Positions 44,136-52,536 of a stretch of 64,000 bases of DNA are shown here, in pieces. The notes below the pieces were generated by a model. That model did not search any database, had not been told where the DNA came from, and was given only the letters and a program-made list of their open reading frames with translations. The DNA is from Arthrobacter sp. ISL-95. Its GTDB lineage: Bacteria > Actinomycetota > Actinomycetes > Actinomycetales > Micrococcaceae. The stretch lies in the NCBI RefSeq assembly GCF_018613695.1, contig NZ_JAGGPR010000005.1, positions 245,571-309,570 of the forward strand, in the 5' to 3' direction. A program made the position numbers and the translations under genes. Positions within the stretch are counted from its first letter, which is position 1. Each line of letters starts with the position of its first letter.

Positions 44136-45091
44136 GCACTTACACAACAGAGGAGTCCACGGTGGAAGTTGCAGCGGCAGTCGACGCCCCTTCAGCGGAG
44201 CGTCTCTCCAGCCTGGACACCCTTGAGTCCGAAGCCATTCACATTATCCGCGAGGTTGTTGCCGAGTTCGAGAAGCCTGCGCTGCTGTTCTCCGGCGGCA
44301 AGGACTCCGTGGTCATGCTGCACCTGGCCACCAAGGCGTTTTGGCCGGGCAAGGTTCCTTTCCCCGTCCTGCACGTGGACACGGGCCACAACTTCCCTGA
44401 GGTTATCGACTTCCGCGACCGCACTGTTGAGCGCCTGGGCCTGAAGCTGGTTGTCGGCTCCGTCCAGGAATTCATTGACCGCGGCGAACTGGCAGAGCGC
44501 GCCGATGGCACCCGCAACCCGCTGCAGACCGTTCCGCTGTTGGACGCTATCCAGCGCAACAAGTTCGACGCCGTATTCGGCGGCGGGCGCCGTGACGAGG
44601 ACAAGGCCCGCGCCAAGGAGCGCATCCTGAGCCTCCGTGATGAGTTCGGCCAGTGGGATCCGCGCAACCAGCGCCCCGAGCTGTGGAACCTGTACAACGG
44701 CCGCCACACCGTGGGCCAGCACGTCCGCGCGTTCCCCATCAGCAACTGGACCGAACTGGACATCTGGCGCTACATCGAACGCGAGAACATCGAGCTCCCG
44801 GGCCTCTACTACGCCCACGAGCGCGAAGTTTTCGCGCGCGACGGCATGTGGCGCGCTGTGGGCGAAGTTTCCCAGCCGCTGCCCAACGAGGATGTCATCA
44901 CCAAGCTGGTCCGGTACCGCACGGTGGGCGACATGTCCTGCACAGGTGCCGTCGAGTCCGACGCCCGCACCGTGGCCGACGTCGTTGTTGAAGTCGCTGC
45001 CTCCACCCTGACCGAACGTGGCGCCACCCGAGCAGATGACCGCATCTCCGAGGCAGCCATGGAAGACCGCAAGAAGGACGGCTACTTCTAA
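44132..45091 (+). CDS. cysD: sulfate adenylyltransferase subunit 2
   Basis: A 319-residue ATP sulfurylase catalytic subunit, making APS from ATP and sulfate. The PP-loop is LLFSGGKDSVVMLHLA, with the family blocks FGGGRRDEDKARAKER and YRTVGDMSCTGAV. The start ATG 44132 overlaps the cysH stop (ATGA) and is preferred to an upstream in-frame ATG. It works as a dimer with CysN, which begins directly after its stop codon. Confidence 0.95.
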   Translation: MSTYTTEESTVEVAAAVDAPSAERLSSLDTLESEAIHIIREVVAEFEKPALLFSGGKDSVVMLHLATKAFWPGKVPFPVLHVDTGHNFPEVIDFRDRTVERLGLKLVVGSVQEFIDRGELAERADGTRNPLQTVPLLDAIQRNKFDAVFGGGRRDEDKARAKERILSLRDEFGQWDPRNQRPELWNLYNGRHTVGQHVRAFPISNWTELDIWRYIERENIELPGLYYAHEREVFARDGMWRAVGEVSQPLPNEDVITKLVRYRTVGDMSCTGAVESDARTVADVVVEVAASTLTERGATRADDRISEAAMEDRKKDGYF

Positions 45092-46495
45092 ATGAGCACC
45101 GAAACACTGGCTGCCGGGCTGGAAACAGCCCTGCCCACAACCCTCTTCCGTTTCGCGACTGCCGGTTCGGTGGACGACGGCAAATCCACTTTGGTGGGCC
45201 GCCTCCTTCACGATTCCAAGGCCATTCTTGCTGACACGCTCGACGCCGTTGCCCGCACCTCCGCGGACCGGGGCTTCGGTGGCGAGAAGGGCGGGATCGA
45301 CCTCGCCCTCCTGACCGACGGCCTGCGTGCCGAGCGCGAGCAGGGCATCACCATCGACGTCGCGTACCGCTACTTTGCTACGGATCGCCGCAGCTTCATC
45401 CTGGCGGACTGCCCCGGCCACGTTCAGTACACCAAGAACACGGTGACCGGCGCGTCCACTGCGGATGCCGTCGTCGTACTGATTGACGCCCGTAAGGGTG
45501 TGTTGGAGCAGACCCGCCGGCACTTGTCGGTGTTGCAGTTGCTGCGCGTTGCCCACGTGATTGTGGCTGTGAACAAGATCGACCTGGTGGACTTCAGTGA
45601 GCAGGTGTTCCGCGACATCGAGGCCGATGTGCAGAAAGTTGCCCGCGAGCTTGGCTTGGGTTCCGATGGTGTTGCGGATTTGCTGGTGGTTCCTGTGTCC
45701 GCCCTTGATGGCGACAACGTGGTGGACCGATCTGAGCGCACTCCTTGGTACACCGGTCCTGCGCTGTTGGAGGTCCTCGAAACCCTCCCCGCTGCTGACG
45801 AGCTTGAGGCTGAACTGGAGAGCTTCCGCTTCCCGGTCCAGCTGGTGATCCGTCCGCAGGGTGCCTTGGCTCCTGATGCCGTCGCTGCCGGGCTCGATGT
45901 GGAGGCGTACCGCGATTACCGTGCCTACGCGGGCCAGATCACCGAGGGCTCGGTGAAGGTTGGCGACGAAGTTTCTGTCATCAGCCCGGGCCACGAGCCG
46001 CGCACCACCACGGTGGTCGGCATCGACTTCGCCGGCCAGTCGTTGGAGGAGGCAGCTGCTCCGCAGTCGGTGGCTATCCGTTTGGCCGACGAGATCGACA
46101 TCGCCCGCGGCGACACCATTGCTGCTGCGGGAACGGTCCGCGAAAGCACGGCTGACCTGTATGCGTCGCTGGCTTGGCTCTCGCCGAAGCCGCTCCGCGA
46201 AGGCCAGAAGGTCCTGGTGAAGCACGGTACTCGCACGGTCCAGGCCTTGGTCCGCAACGTCACCGGCAAGCTGGACCTGGCCACGTTCAACGTTGAGCCG
46301 GCGTCCAATCTGGAGCTCAACGACATCGGACACGCACAGCTGCGCCTGTCCGCGCCGTTGCCGCTTGAGAATTACCTGCACCACCGCCGCACTGGCGCTT
46401 TCCTGGTGATCGATCCTATCGACGGCAACACCCTTGCCGCCGGTTTGGTGAAGGACCACCCGGGCGATCACGAAGACGAACGTTACGTCATCTAG
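45092..46495 (+). CDS. cysN: sulfate adenylyltransferase subunit 1 (GTPase)
   Basis: A 467-residue EF-Tu-like GTPase that drives APS formation by CysD. GTP motifs: GSVDDGKST (P-loop), ADCPGHVQYTKN (G3) and NKID (G4), followed by beta-barrel domains 2 and 3. No APS kinase (CysC) domain is fused. It begins at the base after the cysD stop. Last gene of the sulfate operon, with a strong terminator after it. Confidence 0.95.
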   Translation: MSTETLAAGLETALPTTLFRFATAGSVDDGKSTLVGRLLHDSKAILADTLDAVARTSADRGFGGEKGGIDLALLTDGLRAEREQGITIDVAYRYFATDRRSFILADCPGHVQYTKNTVTGASTADAVVVLIDARKGVLEQTRRHLSVLQLLRVAHVIVAVNKIDLVDFSEQVFRDIEADVQKVARELGLGSDGVADLLVVPVSALDGDNVVDRSERTPWYTGPALLEVLETLPAADELEAELESFRFPVQLVIRPQGALAPDAVAAGLDVEAYRDYRAYAGQITEGSVKVGDEVSVISPGHEPRTTTVVGIDFAGQSLEEAAAPQSVAIRLADEIDIARGDTIAAAGTVRESTADLYASLAWLSPKPLREGQKVLVKHGTRTVQALVRNVTGKLDLATFNVEPASNLELNDIGHAQLRLSAPLPLENYLHHRRTGAFLVIDPIDGNTLAAGLVKDHPGDHEDERYVI

Positions 46496-46511
46496 GGTCA
46501 CACGTAGTCAC

Positions 46512-46583
46512 AAAACCGCAGCTTGTTCGCGACTCCTCACGTTGTACGGCGGGATTTTCGAACAAGCTGCGGTTTTCTTTTTG
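46512..46583 (+). terminator. terminator of the sir-cysHDN operon
   Basis: A perfect 18-bp stem (46512-46529 with 46559-46576, AAAACCGCAGC.../...GCTGCGGTTTT) is followed by CTTTTTGG. It ends just 11 bases before the mmuM start and overlaps its ribosome-site region. Confidence 0.92.
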
Positions 46584-46594
46584 GGGAAGGACCC

Positions 46595-47548
46595 ATGCCA
46601 CAGAACACCTCGCTCAGCACTCTCCTCGACGCCGGTATGGACCTGGTCCTGGACGGCGCGTTGGCCACGGAACTGGAGGCACACGGCTGCGACCTGGAAG
46701 ACGCGTTGTGGTCCGCCAAGGTCCTGCTGGAGCAGCCGCACCTGATCAAGCAGGTTCACCGGGATTATTTCGATGCCGGTGCTTCCGTGGCCATTACGGC
46801 CAGTTACCAGGCGACGCCGCAGGGTTTCGCCCGGCGAGGGTTGTCCGTTGAAGAGTCGTTGGAGTTGGTGGCGTTGAGTGTCCGGCTGGCCGACGAAGCC
46901 CGTCAAGAAGCCTTGGCTGAGGGTTCTGCGAGTGGCCCTCTGCTGGTGGCCGGATCCGTGGGGCCGTACGGCGCATACCTCGCCGATGGCTCTGAATACC
47001 GCGGGGACTACACGCTTTCTGCCGCAGAATTCCGGGACTTTCACCGGCCTCGCATTGCCGCGCTCGTAGAGGCCGGCGCGGATTTCCTGGCGTGCGAGAC
47101 GCTGCCGTCCTACGCCGAGGCGAAGGCGCTGTTGGCGCTCGTGGCGGAGTTCGACGTCGAATCCTGGTTCACGTTCACGCTCCGGGACAGCGGCCGCATC
47201 AGTGACGGGACGCCGCTGGGGCAGGTGGCTGCGCTGCTTAGCGCCGAACCGCGGGTAGCCGCCGTCGGGGTTAATTGTGTGCCGCTGGACCTGGTGACCG
47301 AAGCGCTCGGCACCCTGCAGCAAGCCTCAAACAAGCCGCTGGTGGCGTACCCGAATTCAGGCGAGACCTATGACGCGGTAACCAAGACGTGGAGTCCTTC
47401 GACGGGTGTTCAGGGCAGCGGAACCTTGGCCGGCAACGCCGCTGTTTGGCAGGACCGGGGCGCCCATCTCATAGGTGGATGCTGCCGCACAACTCCGCGC
47501 GACATTGAAGGCCTGGCGGCGAATATGACGCCACGTGAACCTTCGTGA
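46595..47548 (+). CDS. mmuM: homocysteine S-methyltransferase
   Basis: A 317-residue MmuM/YagD-type enzyme that methylates homocysteine with S-methylmethionine to give methionine. The zinc cysteines are in GVNCVP and IGGCCRTTP, and the N-terminus has the family start LVLDGALATELEAHG. It starts at ATG 46595 with GGGGAAGGA before it. The ribosome site is directly behind the cysN terminator, so expression may come from read-through or an unseen promoter within the stem region. Confidence 0.88.
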   Translation: MPQNTSLSTLLDAGMDLVLDGALATELEAHGCDLEDALWSAKVLLEQPHLIKQVHRDYFDAGASVAITASYQATPQGFARRGLSVEESLELVALSVRLADEARQEALAEGSASGPLLVAGSVGPYGAYLADGSEYRGDYTLSAAEFRDFHRPRIAALVEAGADFLACETLPSYAEAKALLALVAEFDVESWFTFTLRDSGRISDGTPLGQVAALLSAEPRVAAVGVNCVPLDLVTEALGTLQQASNKPLVAYPNSGETYDAVTKTWSPSTGVQGSGTLAGNAAVWQDRGAHLIGGCCRTTPRDIEGLAANMTPREPS

Positions 47549-47554
47549 ACCTTG

Positions 47555-47596
47555 GTTTCTGCGGGATTGAAGCGGAAATATGACAGTCCCTACTGT
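47555..47596 (+). promoter_or_regulatory. ssuA promoter with shared sulfur motif
   Basis: GTTTCTG (47555-47561), five bases, -35 TTGAAG (47567-47572), 18 bases, -10 TACTGT (47591-47596). The element order matches the sir and cysG promoters. Here a leader of about 100 nt precedes the start codon at 47705. Confidence 0.6.
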
Positions 47597-47704
47597 GAAG
47601 GCATGACCTCTCCGGAATGGTCCTTGCTTGCCCTCGACGGGCGATGTCACGGGGCCTGATCTTCGCCCCCACTTCGCATCCCACATTCATAAGGACCCAC
47701 CCCA

Positions 47705-48850
47705 ATGGCTAACACACCCGAGTCGCCCAACACGGGCACCACCCGCATCGTCGCGGGTGAATCCGCACCCAAGCCCAAGCGCCGCCGCACAGTAGAGATC
47801 GGCCTCGCTGTCGGCCTCGTGCTTCTGATCGGCGCAGGCGCTGCCGTTGCTTCCGCAGTTTCGCAGAACAACCAAGCTGCGCCGGCTCCCACCACGACGC
47901 CTGCAGCTGAGCTCAAGCTCGGCTACTTCAGCAACGTGACCCACGGCCCGGCGCTGGTAGGCACCAGCAAGGGCCTGATCGCCAAGGAACTCGGCGATAC
48001 CAAGCTCAGCACCCAGGTCTTCAACGCCGGTCCCGCCGCGATTGAAGCCCTGAACGCCGGCGCCATCGACGCCACGTACATCGGCCCGAACCCGGCCATC
48101 AACTCCTACGTCAAGAGCAACGGCGAGTCCATCAGCATCATCGCCGGTGCAGCTTCCGGCGGCGCTCAGCTGGTGGTCAAGCCGGAGATCAACTCCGCTG
48201 CCGACCTCAGGGGCAAAATCCTCAGCTCGCCACAGCTCGGCGGAACCCAGGACGTCGCACTCCGCGCATGGCTCGGTGACCAAGGTTTCAAGACCAACAC
48301 CGATGGCAGCGGCGACGTCAACATCAACCCCACCGAGAACGCCCAGTCACTGAAGCTCTTCCAAGACGGAAAGCTCGACGGCGCGTGGTTGCCTGAGCCT
48401 TGGGCCTCCCGCTTGGTGCTTGAAGCCGGAGCGAAGGTCCTGGTAGATGAAAAGGACCTGTGGGAAAACGGTGACTTCACCACCACCATCCTGATCGTCA
48501 ACAAGAAGTTCGCCGCCGAACACCCGGAAACCGTGAAGGCACTCCTGAAGGGCCACGTGGAATCCGTGAACTGGCTCAACTCGGCCTCTGCTGAGGAGAA
48601 GGCGACCACCATCAATGCGGTCCTCAAGGACACTGCGGGCAAGCCGCTGCCGGCCAACGTGATCGAACGGGCGCTGCAAAACATCAAGTTCACCACCGAC
48701 CCGCTGGCCGGGACGTACAACAAGCTCCTCGATGACGGGGTGAAGGCAGGCACCACCAAGCAGGCCGTCATCAACGGCATCTTCGACCTCCGCACCTTGA
48801 ACGAGGTTGAAGGCAAGAAAACCTCGGCTGCAGGACTTGGCCAGGACTAA
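47705..48850 (+). CDS. ssuA: ABC transporter substrate-binding protein, probable sulfonate/taurine type
   Basis: A 381-residue SsuA/TauA-like binding protein (LKLGYFSNVTHGPALVG and later GAWLPEPWASRLV). The N-terminus has a cytoplasmic tail, a single hydrophobic helix and no lipobox cysteine, so it is either membrane-anchored by the helix or cleaved. First gene of a three-gene importer beside the sulfate operon, with a sulfur-type promoter; organic sulfur (alkanesulfonates) is the likely cargo. Nitrate-type use is less likely. Substrate by context only. Confidence 0.75.
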   Translation: MANTPESPNTGTTRIVAGESAPKPKRRRTVEIGLAVGLVLLIGAGAAVASAVSQNNQAAPAPTTTPAAELKLGYFSNVTHGPALVGTSKGLIAKELGDTKLSTQVFNAGPAAIEALNAGAIDATYIGPNPAINSYVKSNGESISIIAGAASGGAQLVVKPEINSAADLRGKILSSPQLGGTQDVALRAWLGDQGFKTNTDGSGDVNINPTENAQSLKLFQDGKLDGAWLPEPWASRLVLEAGAKVLVDEKDLWENGDFTTTILIVNKKFAAEHPETVKALLKGHVESVNWLNSASAEEKATTINAVLKDTAGKPLPANVIERALQNIKFTTDPLAGTYNKLLDDGVKAGTTKQAVINGIFDLRTLNEVEGKKTSAAGLGQD

Positions 48851-48863
48851 GCAGTAACAGGCT

Positions 48864-48899
48864 GGTCCGCTTCCCCCTATACCGGTCGGGGAGCGGGCC
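48864..48899 (+). terminator. intercistronic stem-loop after ssuA
   Basis: Imperfect arms GGTCCGCTTCCCC (48864-48876) and GGGGAGCGGGCC (48888-48899), no T-run. The layout is the same as after the amino-acid binding-protein gene at 32267-32304, so it may also favour binding-protein expression. Confidence 0.6.
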
Positions 48900-48946
48900 G
48901 GCCTTTGGCCGTATCAGCTCTACCAATCAACACGAAGGACGGGACC

Positions 48947-49678
48947 ATGCCAGTCGTACTCGAGAACCTGGGCAAGCGCTTCGGCGGCGGCGCCCCGGTG
49001 CTGGACGACGTCAATGCCACCATCGCGCAAGGCGAGTTCGTCGCCCTCCTCGGTGCGTCCGGCTGCGGCAAGTCCACCCTGCTGAACATCATGGCGGGAC
49101 TGGAACGGCCGACGTCGGGCGCTCTTGAAGTACCCAGCGACGGTGCCGCCTTCATGTTTCAGGACGCGTCCCTGTTCCCGTGGCTGACGGCGCGTGGCAA
49201 TATCGAGCTGGCATTGCAGCTCGCGGACAAATCCAGCACCAAGGTGAGCCGGCGCGCCCGTGCCACCGAATTGTTGGAACTGGTGCACTTGGGCGGTGCG
49301 GGGGATAAGCGTCCCCACGAACTGTCCGGCGGTATGAGGCAGCGCGTCGCTTTGGCTCGCTCCTTGGCTCAGGACCGGCAGTTGCTGCTGATGGATGAGC
49401 CGTTTGCCGCCCTCGATGCGATCACCCGTGACCTTCTGCATGACGAGCTCGAGCGGATCTGGAAGGAAACCGGCCGGACCATTGTGTTCGTTACCCACAA
49501 CGTGCGCGAGGCCGTTCGCCTGGGTCAGCGCGTACTGCTGCTGTCCTCGCGCCCCGGCCGTGTGGTGGCCGAATGGGATGTTACCGAAGAACACCGAACC
49601 GACGCTGGCCGCGCTGGGGAGCTGACCGGAGTCATTACCCGCCGTCTTCGCGAGGAGATCCGCCGCCATGCCAAGTAA
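48947..49678 (+). CDS. ssuB: ABC transporter ATPase, SsuB/TauB type
   Basis: A 243-residue ABC ATPase. Walker A is GASGCGKST, the signature is LSGGMRQR, Walker B is LLLMDEPFAALD and the switch is FVTHNVREAVRLG. The Q-loop FMFQDASLFPWLT is the form seen in sulfonate/taurine/nitrate importers. ATG 48947 follows GAAGGAC. The next gene, the permease, overlaps its 3' end by 11 bp. Confidence 0.85.
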   Translation: MPVVLENLGKRFGGGAPVLDDVNATIAQGEFVALLGASGCGKSTLLNIMAGLERPTSGALEVPSDGAAFMFQDASLFPWLTARGNIELALQLADKSSTKVSRRARATELLELVHLGGAGDKRPHELSGGMRQRVALARSLAQDRQLLLMDEPFAALDAITRDLLHDELERIWKETGRTIVFVTHNVREAVRLGQRVLLLSSRPGRVVAEWDVTEEHRTDAGRAGELTGVITRRLREEIRRHAK

Positions 49679-50612
49679 CCCCATCACCACCGAAGAGCGG
49701 ACCCTTCCCGTGACAGATTCCAAAGAGCACATCACTTCGCCGTCGCTGAAGGGCAACGCCTCGGAACTCCGGGACCTTGAAGCGGGGCTGGACAACCTCC
49801 AGTCCGACAGCGGGCGCAAAGCCGGCATCGAGTGGAAGCGGGTACTGCTGCCCGTTGCGGCGCTCGTGGTCCTGATTCTCGCGTGGCAGTTCTACGTTTC
49901 CCTCGAGTTCAAGCGCCGTGACCTCGTTCCCGGGCCGTTGGACGTCCTCACCCAGTTCGTGACGATGTGGGGAGAAGGCAAAGTCCAGGAAGCAGTGTGG
50001 ACATCGCTGCAACGTGGCGTGATCGGCTTCCTCATCTCCGTGGTCATCGCTACGCCCGTGGGGTTGATCCTGGCGCAGGTAGCTCCCTTGCGCCGTGCGT
50101 TCGGGCCGCTCATTTCGGGGTTGCAGGTGCTCCCTTCCGTGGCATGGGTTCCCGCCGCGATCATCTGGTTCGGCCTGACCGACGCCACCGTCTACTTCGT
50201 GGTGTTCATGGGCGCCATCCCGTCCATCATCAACGGACTCATCTCCGGTGTGGACCAGATCCCGCCGCAGTACCGCAGCGTGGGCACAGTCCTTGGCGCC
50301 AACCGGCTCCAGATGGCACTGCAGATCGTCCTGCCCGCCGCACTTCCCGGCTACATCGGCGGCTTGAAGCAGGGCTGGGCTTTCTCCTGGCGCTCCCTCA
50401 TGGCCGCGGAAATCATCGCAGTGGGCGGTACCATCGGCTTCGGTTTGGGCTCGCTGTTGGACCAGGGCCGTTTGCTCTCCGATATGACAATCGTGATGTC
50501 CGCGATCCTGCTGATCCTGTTCGTGGGAATCCTGATCGAGCTCCTGGTGTTCGGGCCGATCGAGAAGCGTCTGCTGCAGCGCCGGGGTTTGTTGGCGGGC
50601 AGCAGCCGCTAA
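49668..50612 (+). CDS. ssuC: ABC transporter permease, SsuC/TauC type
   Basis: A 314-residue permease with about six helices after a long soluble N-terminal tail (~65 residues). The loop YRSVGTVLGANRLQMALQIV and LQVLPSVAWVPAAIIWFGL are typical of SsuC/TauC/NrtB permeases. It overlaps ssuB by 11 bp, so the two are translated together. With SsuA and SsuB it should bring in sulfonates as an organic sulfur source. Confidence 0.85.
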   Translation: MPSNPITTEERTLPVTDSKEHITSPSLKGNASELRDLEAGLDNLQSDSGRKAGIEWKRVLLPVAALVVLILAWQFYVSLEFKRRDLVPGPLDVLTQFVTMWGEGKVQEAVWTSLQRGVIGFLISVVIATPVGLILAQVAPLRRAFGPLISGLQVLPSVAWVPAAIIWFGLTDATVYFVVFMGAIPSIINGLISGVDQIPPQYRSVGTVLGANRLQMALQIVLPAALPGYIGGLKQGWAFSWRSLMAAEIIAVGGTIGFGLGSLLDQGRLLSDMTIVMSAILLILFVGILIELLVFGPIEKRLLQRRGLLAGSSR

Positions 50613-50635
50613 GTCGTGGCGGGCGGCCGTGGCGG

Positions 50636-50720
50636 CGCACCCATTCGCGCTATCCGCACCTGATCGGCGTCGATGACGCACCCTTTCGCGCTATCCGCCC
50701 CAGTGGTTACGGGTGCATTT
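50636..50720 (-). repeat. GGTGCG-family repeat, minus orientation
   Basis: On the plus strand CGCACC occurs at 50636, 50655 and 50677, and a variant CGCCCC at 50696: spacings 19, 22 and 19 bp. Next comes GGTTACGGGTGC, the complement of the family core GCACCCGTAACC. It fills the gap between ssuC and the RibD-like gene, with only a short promoter after it. Confidence 0.75.
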
Positions 50721-50783
50721 GACGGAAAGTGATGCGCCAGCAGCCCTCTAACCCTTTCTTCTCACGCAGCCTAGAATCGTCCA

Positions 50784-51341
50784 ATGGGCCTTCTAACGTT
50801 CAGCATCAACGTCACGCTTGATGGTTGCGTCGACCATCAGGAGGGCATCGCCGACGACGAGACGCATGCCCACTTCACCCACCTTCTGGAGCAGAGCGGG
50901 GCAATGCTCTGGGGCCGTACTACCTACGAAATGATGGAGAGCTACTGGCCCTCGGTCGCTAGCGGTGAGGTGGACGCTCCGCCAGCGTTGCGGGAGTGGG
51001 CGCTGACACTGGAAACAATGCCCAAGTACGTCGTATCTTCGACGCGGAGTAACTTCCCTTGGATGAATAGCCACCACCTCGTTGGAAATCTGCGCACAGC
51101 GGTGCAGGAACTCAAGGACAGCACTTCCAAGGGGGTGCTGGTGGGCAGCGGCAAACTTGCGACGGAACTGGACCGGCTGGATCTGATCGACGAGTACAAA
51201 TTCCTCGTCCACCCCATGATCGCCGGCCACGGCCCAACGCTGTACCAGGGCGGTCTGCCCGGCACCCGGCGCCTCGAGCTGATCTTGGCGGAGCCGCTCA
51301 GCAACGGCGCGATGGCCATGCACTATCGACGCGCTGGATAA
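50784..51341 (+). CDS. dihydrofolate reductase / RibD C-terminal family protein
   Basis: A 185-residue protein of the RibD-C/DHFR-like superfamily, an NADPH-binding reductase fold. Supporting blocks are the N-terminal INVTLDGCVD, LWGRTTYEMMESYW and KGVLVGSGKLATEL; the C-terminal YKFLVHPMIAGHGPTLYQ is typical of this stand-alone group. No folate or riboflavin genes are adjacent, so the substrate is unknown. The start ATG 50784 is six bases after a -10 TAGAAT (50772-50777): leaderless. Confidence 0.8.
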   Translation: MGLLTFSINVTLDGCVDHQEGIADDETHAHFTHLLEQSGAMLWGRTTYEMMESYWPSVASGEVDAPPALREWALTLETMPKYVVSSTRSNFPWMNSHHLVGNLRTAVQELKDSTSKGVLVGSGKLATELDRLDLIDEYKFLVHPMIAGHGPTLYQGGLPGTRRLELILAEPLSNGAMAMHYRRAG

Positions 51342-51360
51342 GAACTGAGCTCGCGCCCCG

Positions 51361-51407
51361 CGCACCCTTTTGCGCCGCGCGCACCAGTGGTTACGGGTGC
51401 GATCGGC
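51361..51407 (-). repeat. GGTGCG-family repeat, short minus copy
   Basis: CGCACC at 51361 and 51380 (19 bp apart), then GGTTACGGGTGCGATCGG, the complement of CGATCGCACCCGTAACC. This is the shortest copy of the family and lies between the RibD-like and LLM genes. Confidence 0.7.
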
Positions 51408-51472
51408 GGGATGTGGCGCAGTCCGTTGAGGCCGGCCGGAATTCTCCGCATCCACAAGTAGTTGTCCTCAAC

Positions 51473-52510
51473 ATGCATAACAAACGGATCGGCTTCCTCT
51501 CCTTCGGACACTGGGCACGTGTCCCGGGCTCCCTCGTGCCAACGGCGGGGGAGGCCCTGAATCAGGGAATCGAACTCGCTGTGGCCGCCGAGGAACTGGG
51601 CGTCGACGGAGCGTTCTTCCGGGTGCACCATTTCGCCCGTCAACAGGCGTCGCCGTTCCCGCTGCTCGCTGCCATAGCTGCGAGAACCAGCCGGATGGAA
51701 ATGGGCACCGGCGTGATCGACATGAGATACGAAAACAGCCTCTATATGGCCGAGGAAGCAGCGGCCACGGACCTCATCAGCGATGGGCGTTTGCAGCTCG
51801 GCGTGAGCCGTGGTTCACCCGAACCTGCACGGAACGGCGCCGCAAAGTTCGGTTACGTCCCCGAAGACGGCGAAGACGGCGGCGACATGGCCCGCCGCCA
51901 CACTGCACTGTTCCGCAAAGCAATCGCCGGGCACGGGGTTGCCGAAGCGGATCCGCATTACGCCGGCGGAGCCACAGGCCTGCTGCCCATCCAGCCCCAA
52001 TCGCCGGGCCTCCCGCACCGGATCTGGTGGGGCGCCGGAACACGGAAAACCGCCGTGTGGGCTGCGGAGCAAGGCATGAACCTCATGAGCTCCACCCTCC
52101 TCACCGAGGACACTGGTGTTCCCTTCGATGAGCTGCAGGCAGAGCAGATCCGGATGTTCCGCGAAGCCTGGGCCGCAGCCGGGCACGACTTTGAACCACG
52201 GATTTCCGTGAGCCGCAGCGTGATCCCCATCGTGGACGACGTCGACAACCACTACTTCGGCCTCCGCGCCCAAGCGGACAGTCAGGACCAAGTAGGAGTT
52301 CTGGACGGCGCGTTGTCCCGTTTCGGGAAGAGCTACATCGGCGAGCCGGACGCCCTGGCTGAGGAGCTGGCCAAGGACGCCGCAGTCCAAGCGGCTGACA
52401 CCGTCCTGCTCACCGTGCCCAACCAGCTGGGCGTGGACTACAACGCCAAGCTGCTGGGCAACGTGGCGAAGTACATCGCCCCTGCCTTCGGGTGGACCGC
52501 CAAGCACTGA
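51473..52510 (+). CDS. LLM class flavin-dependent oxidoreductase
   Basis: A 345-residue luciferase-like monooxygenase family protein using reduced FMN or F420. The family pattern is clear: IGFLSFGHWARV, LGVDGAFFRVHHF, GTGVIDMRYENSLYMAEEAA and DGRLQLGVSRGSPEP. The start ATG 51473 is chosen because upstream sequence is repeat DNA; no good ribosome site is seen. It is convergent with the decarboxylase gene (26 bp gap). The substrate is unknown. Confidence 0.8.
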   Translation: MHNKRIGFLSFGHWARVPGSLVPTAGEALNQGIELAVAAEELGVDGAFFRVHHFARQQASPFPLLAAIAARTSRMEMGTGVIDMRYENSLYMAEEAAATDLISDGRLQLGVSRGSPEPARNGAAKFGYVPEDGEDGGDMARRHTALFRKAIAGHGVAEADPHYAGGATGLLPIQPQSPGLPHRIWWGAGTRKTAVWAAEQGMNLMSSTLLTEDTGVPFDELQAEQIRMFREAWAAAGHDFEPRISVSRSVIPIVDDVDNHYFGLRAQADSQDQVGVLDGALSRFGKSYIGEPDALAEELAKDAAVQAADTVLLTVPNQLGVDYNAKLLGNVAKYIAPAFGWTAKH

Positions 52511-52536
52511 CCAAGCCCCCGGTCTTCACGAAAGCA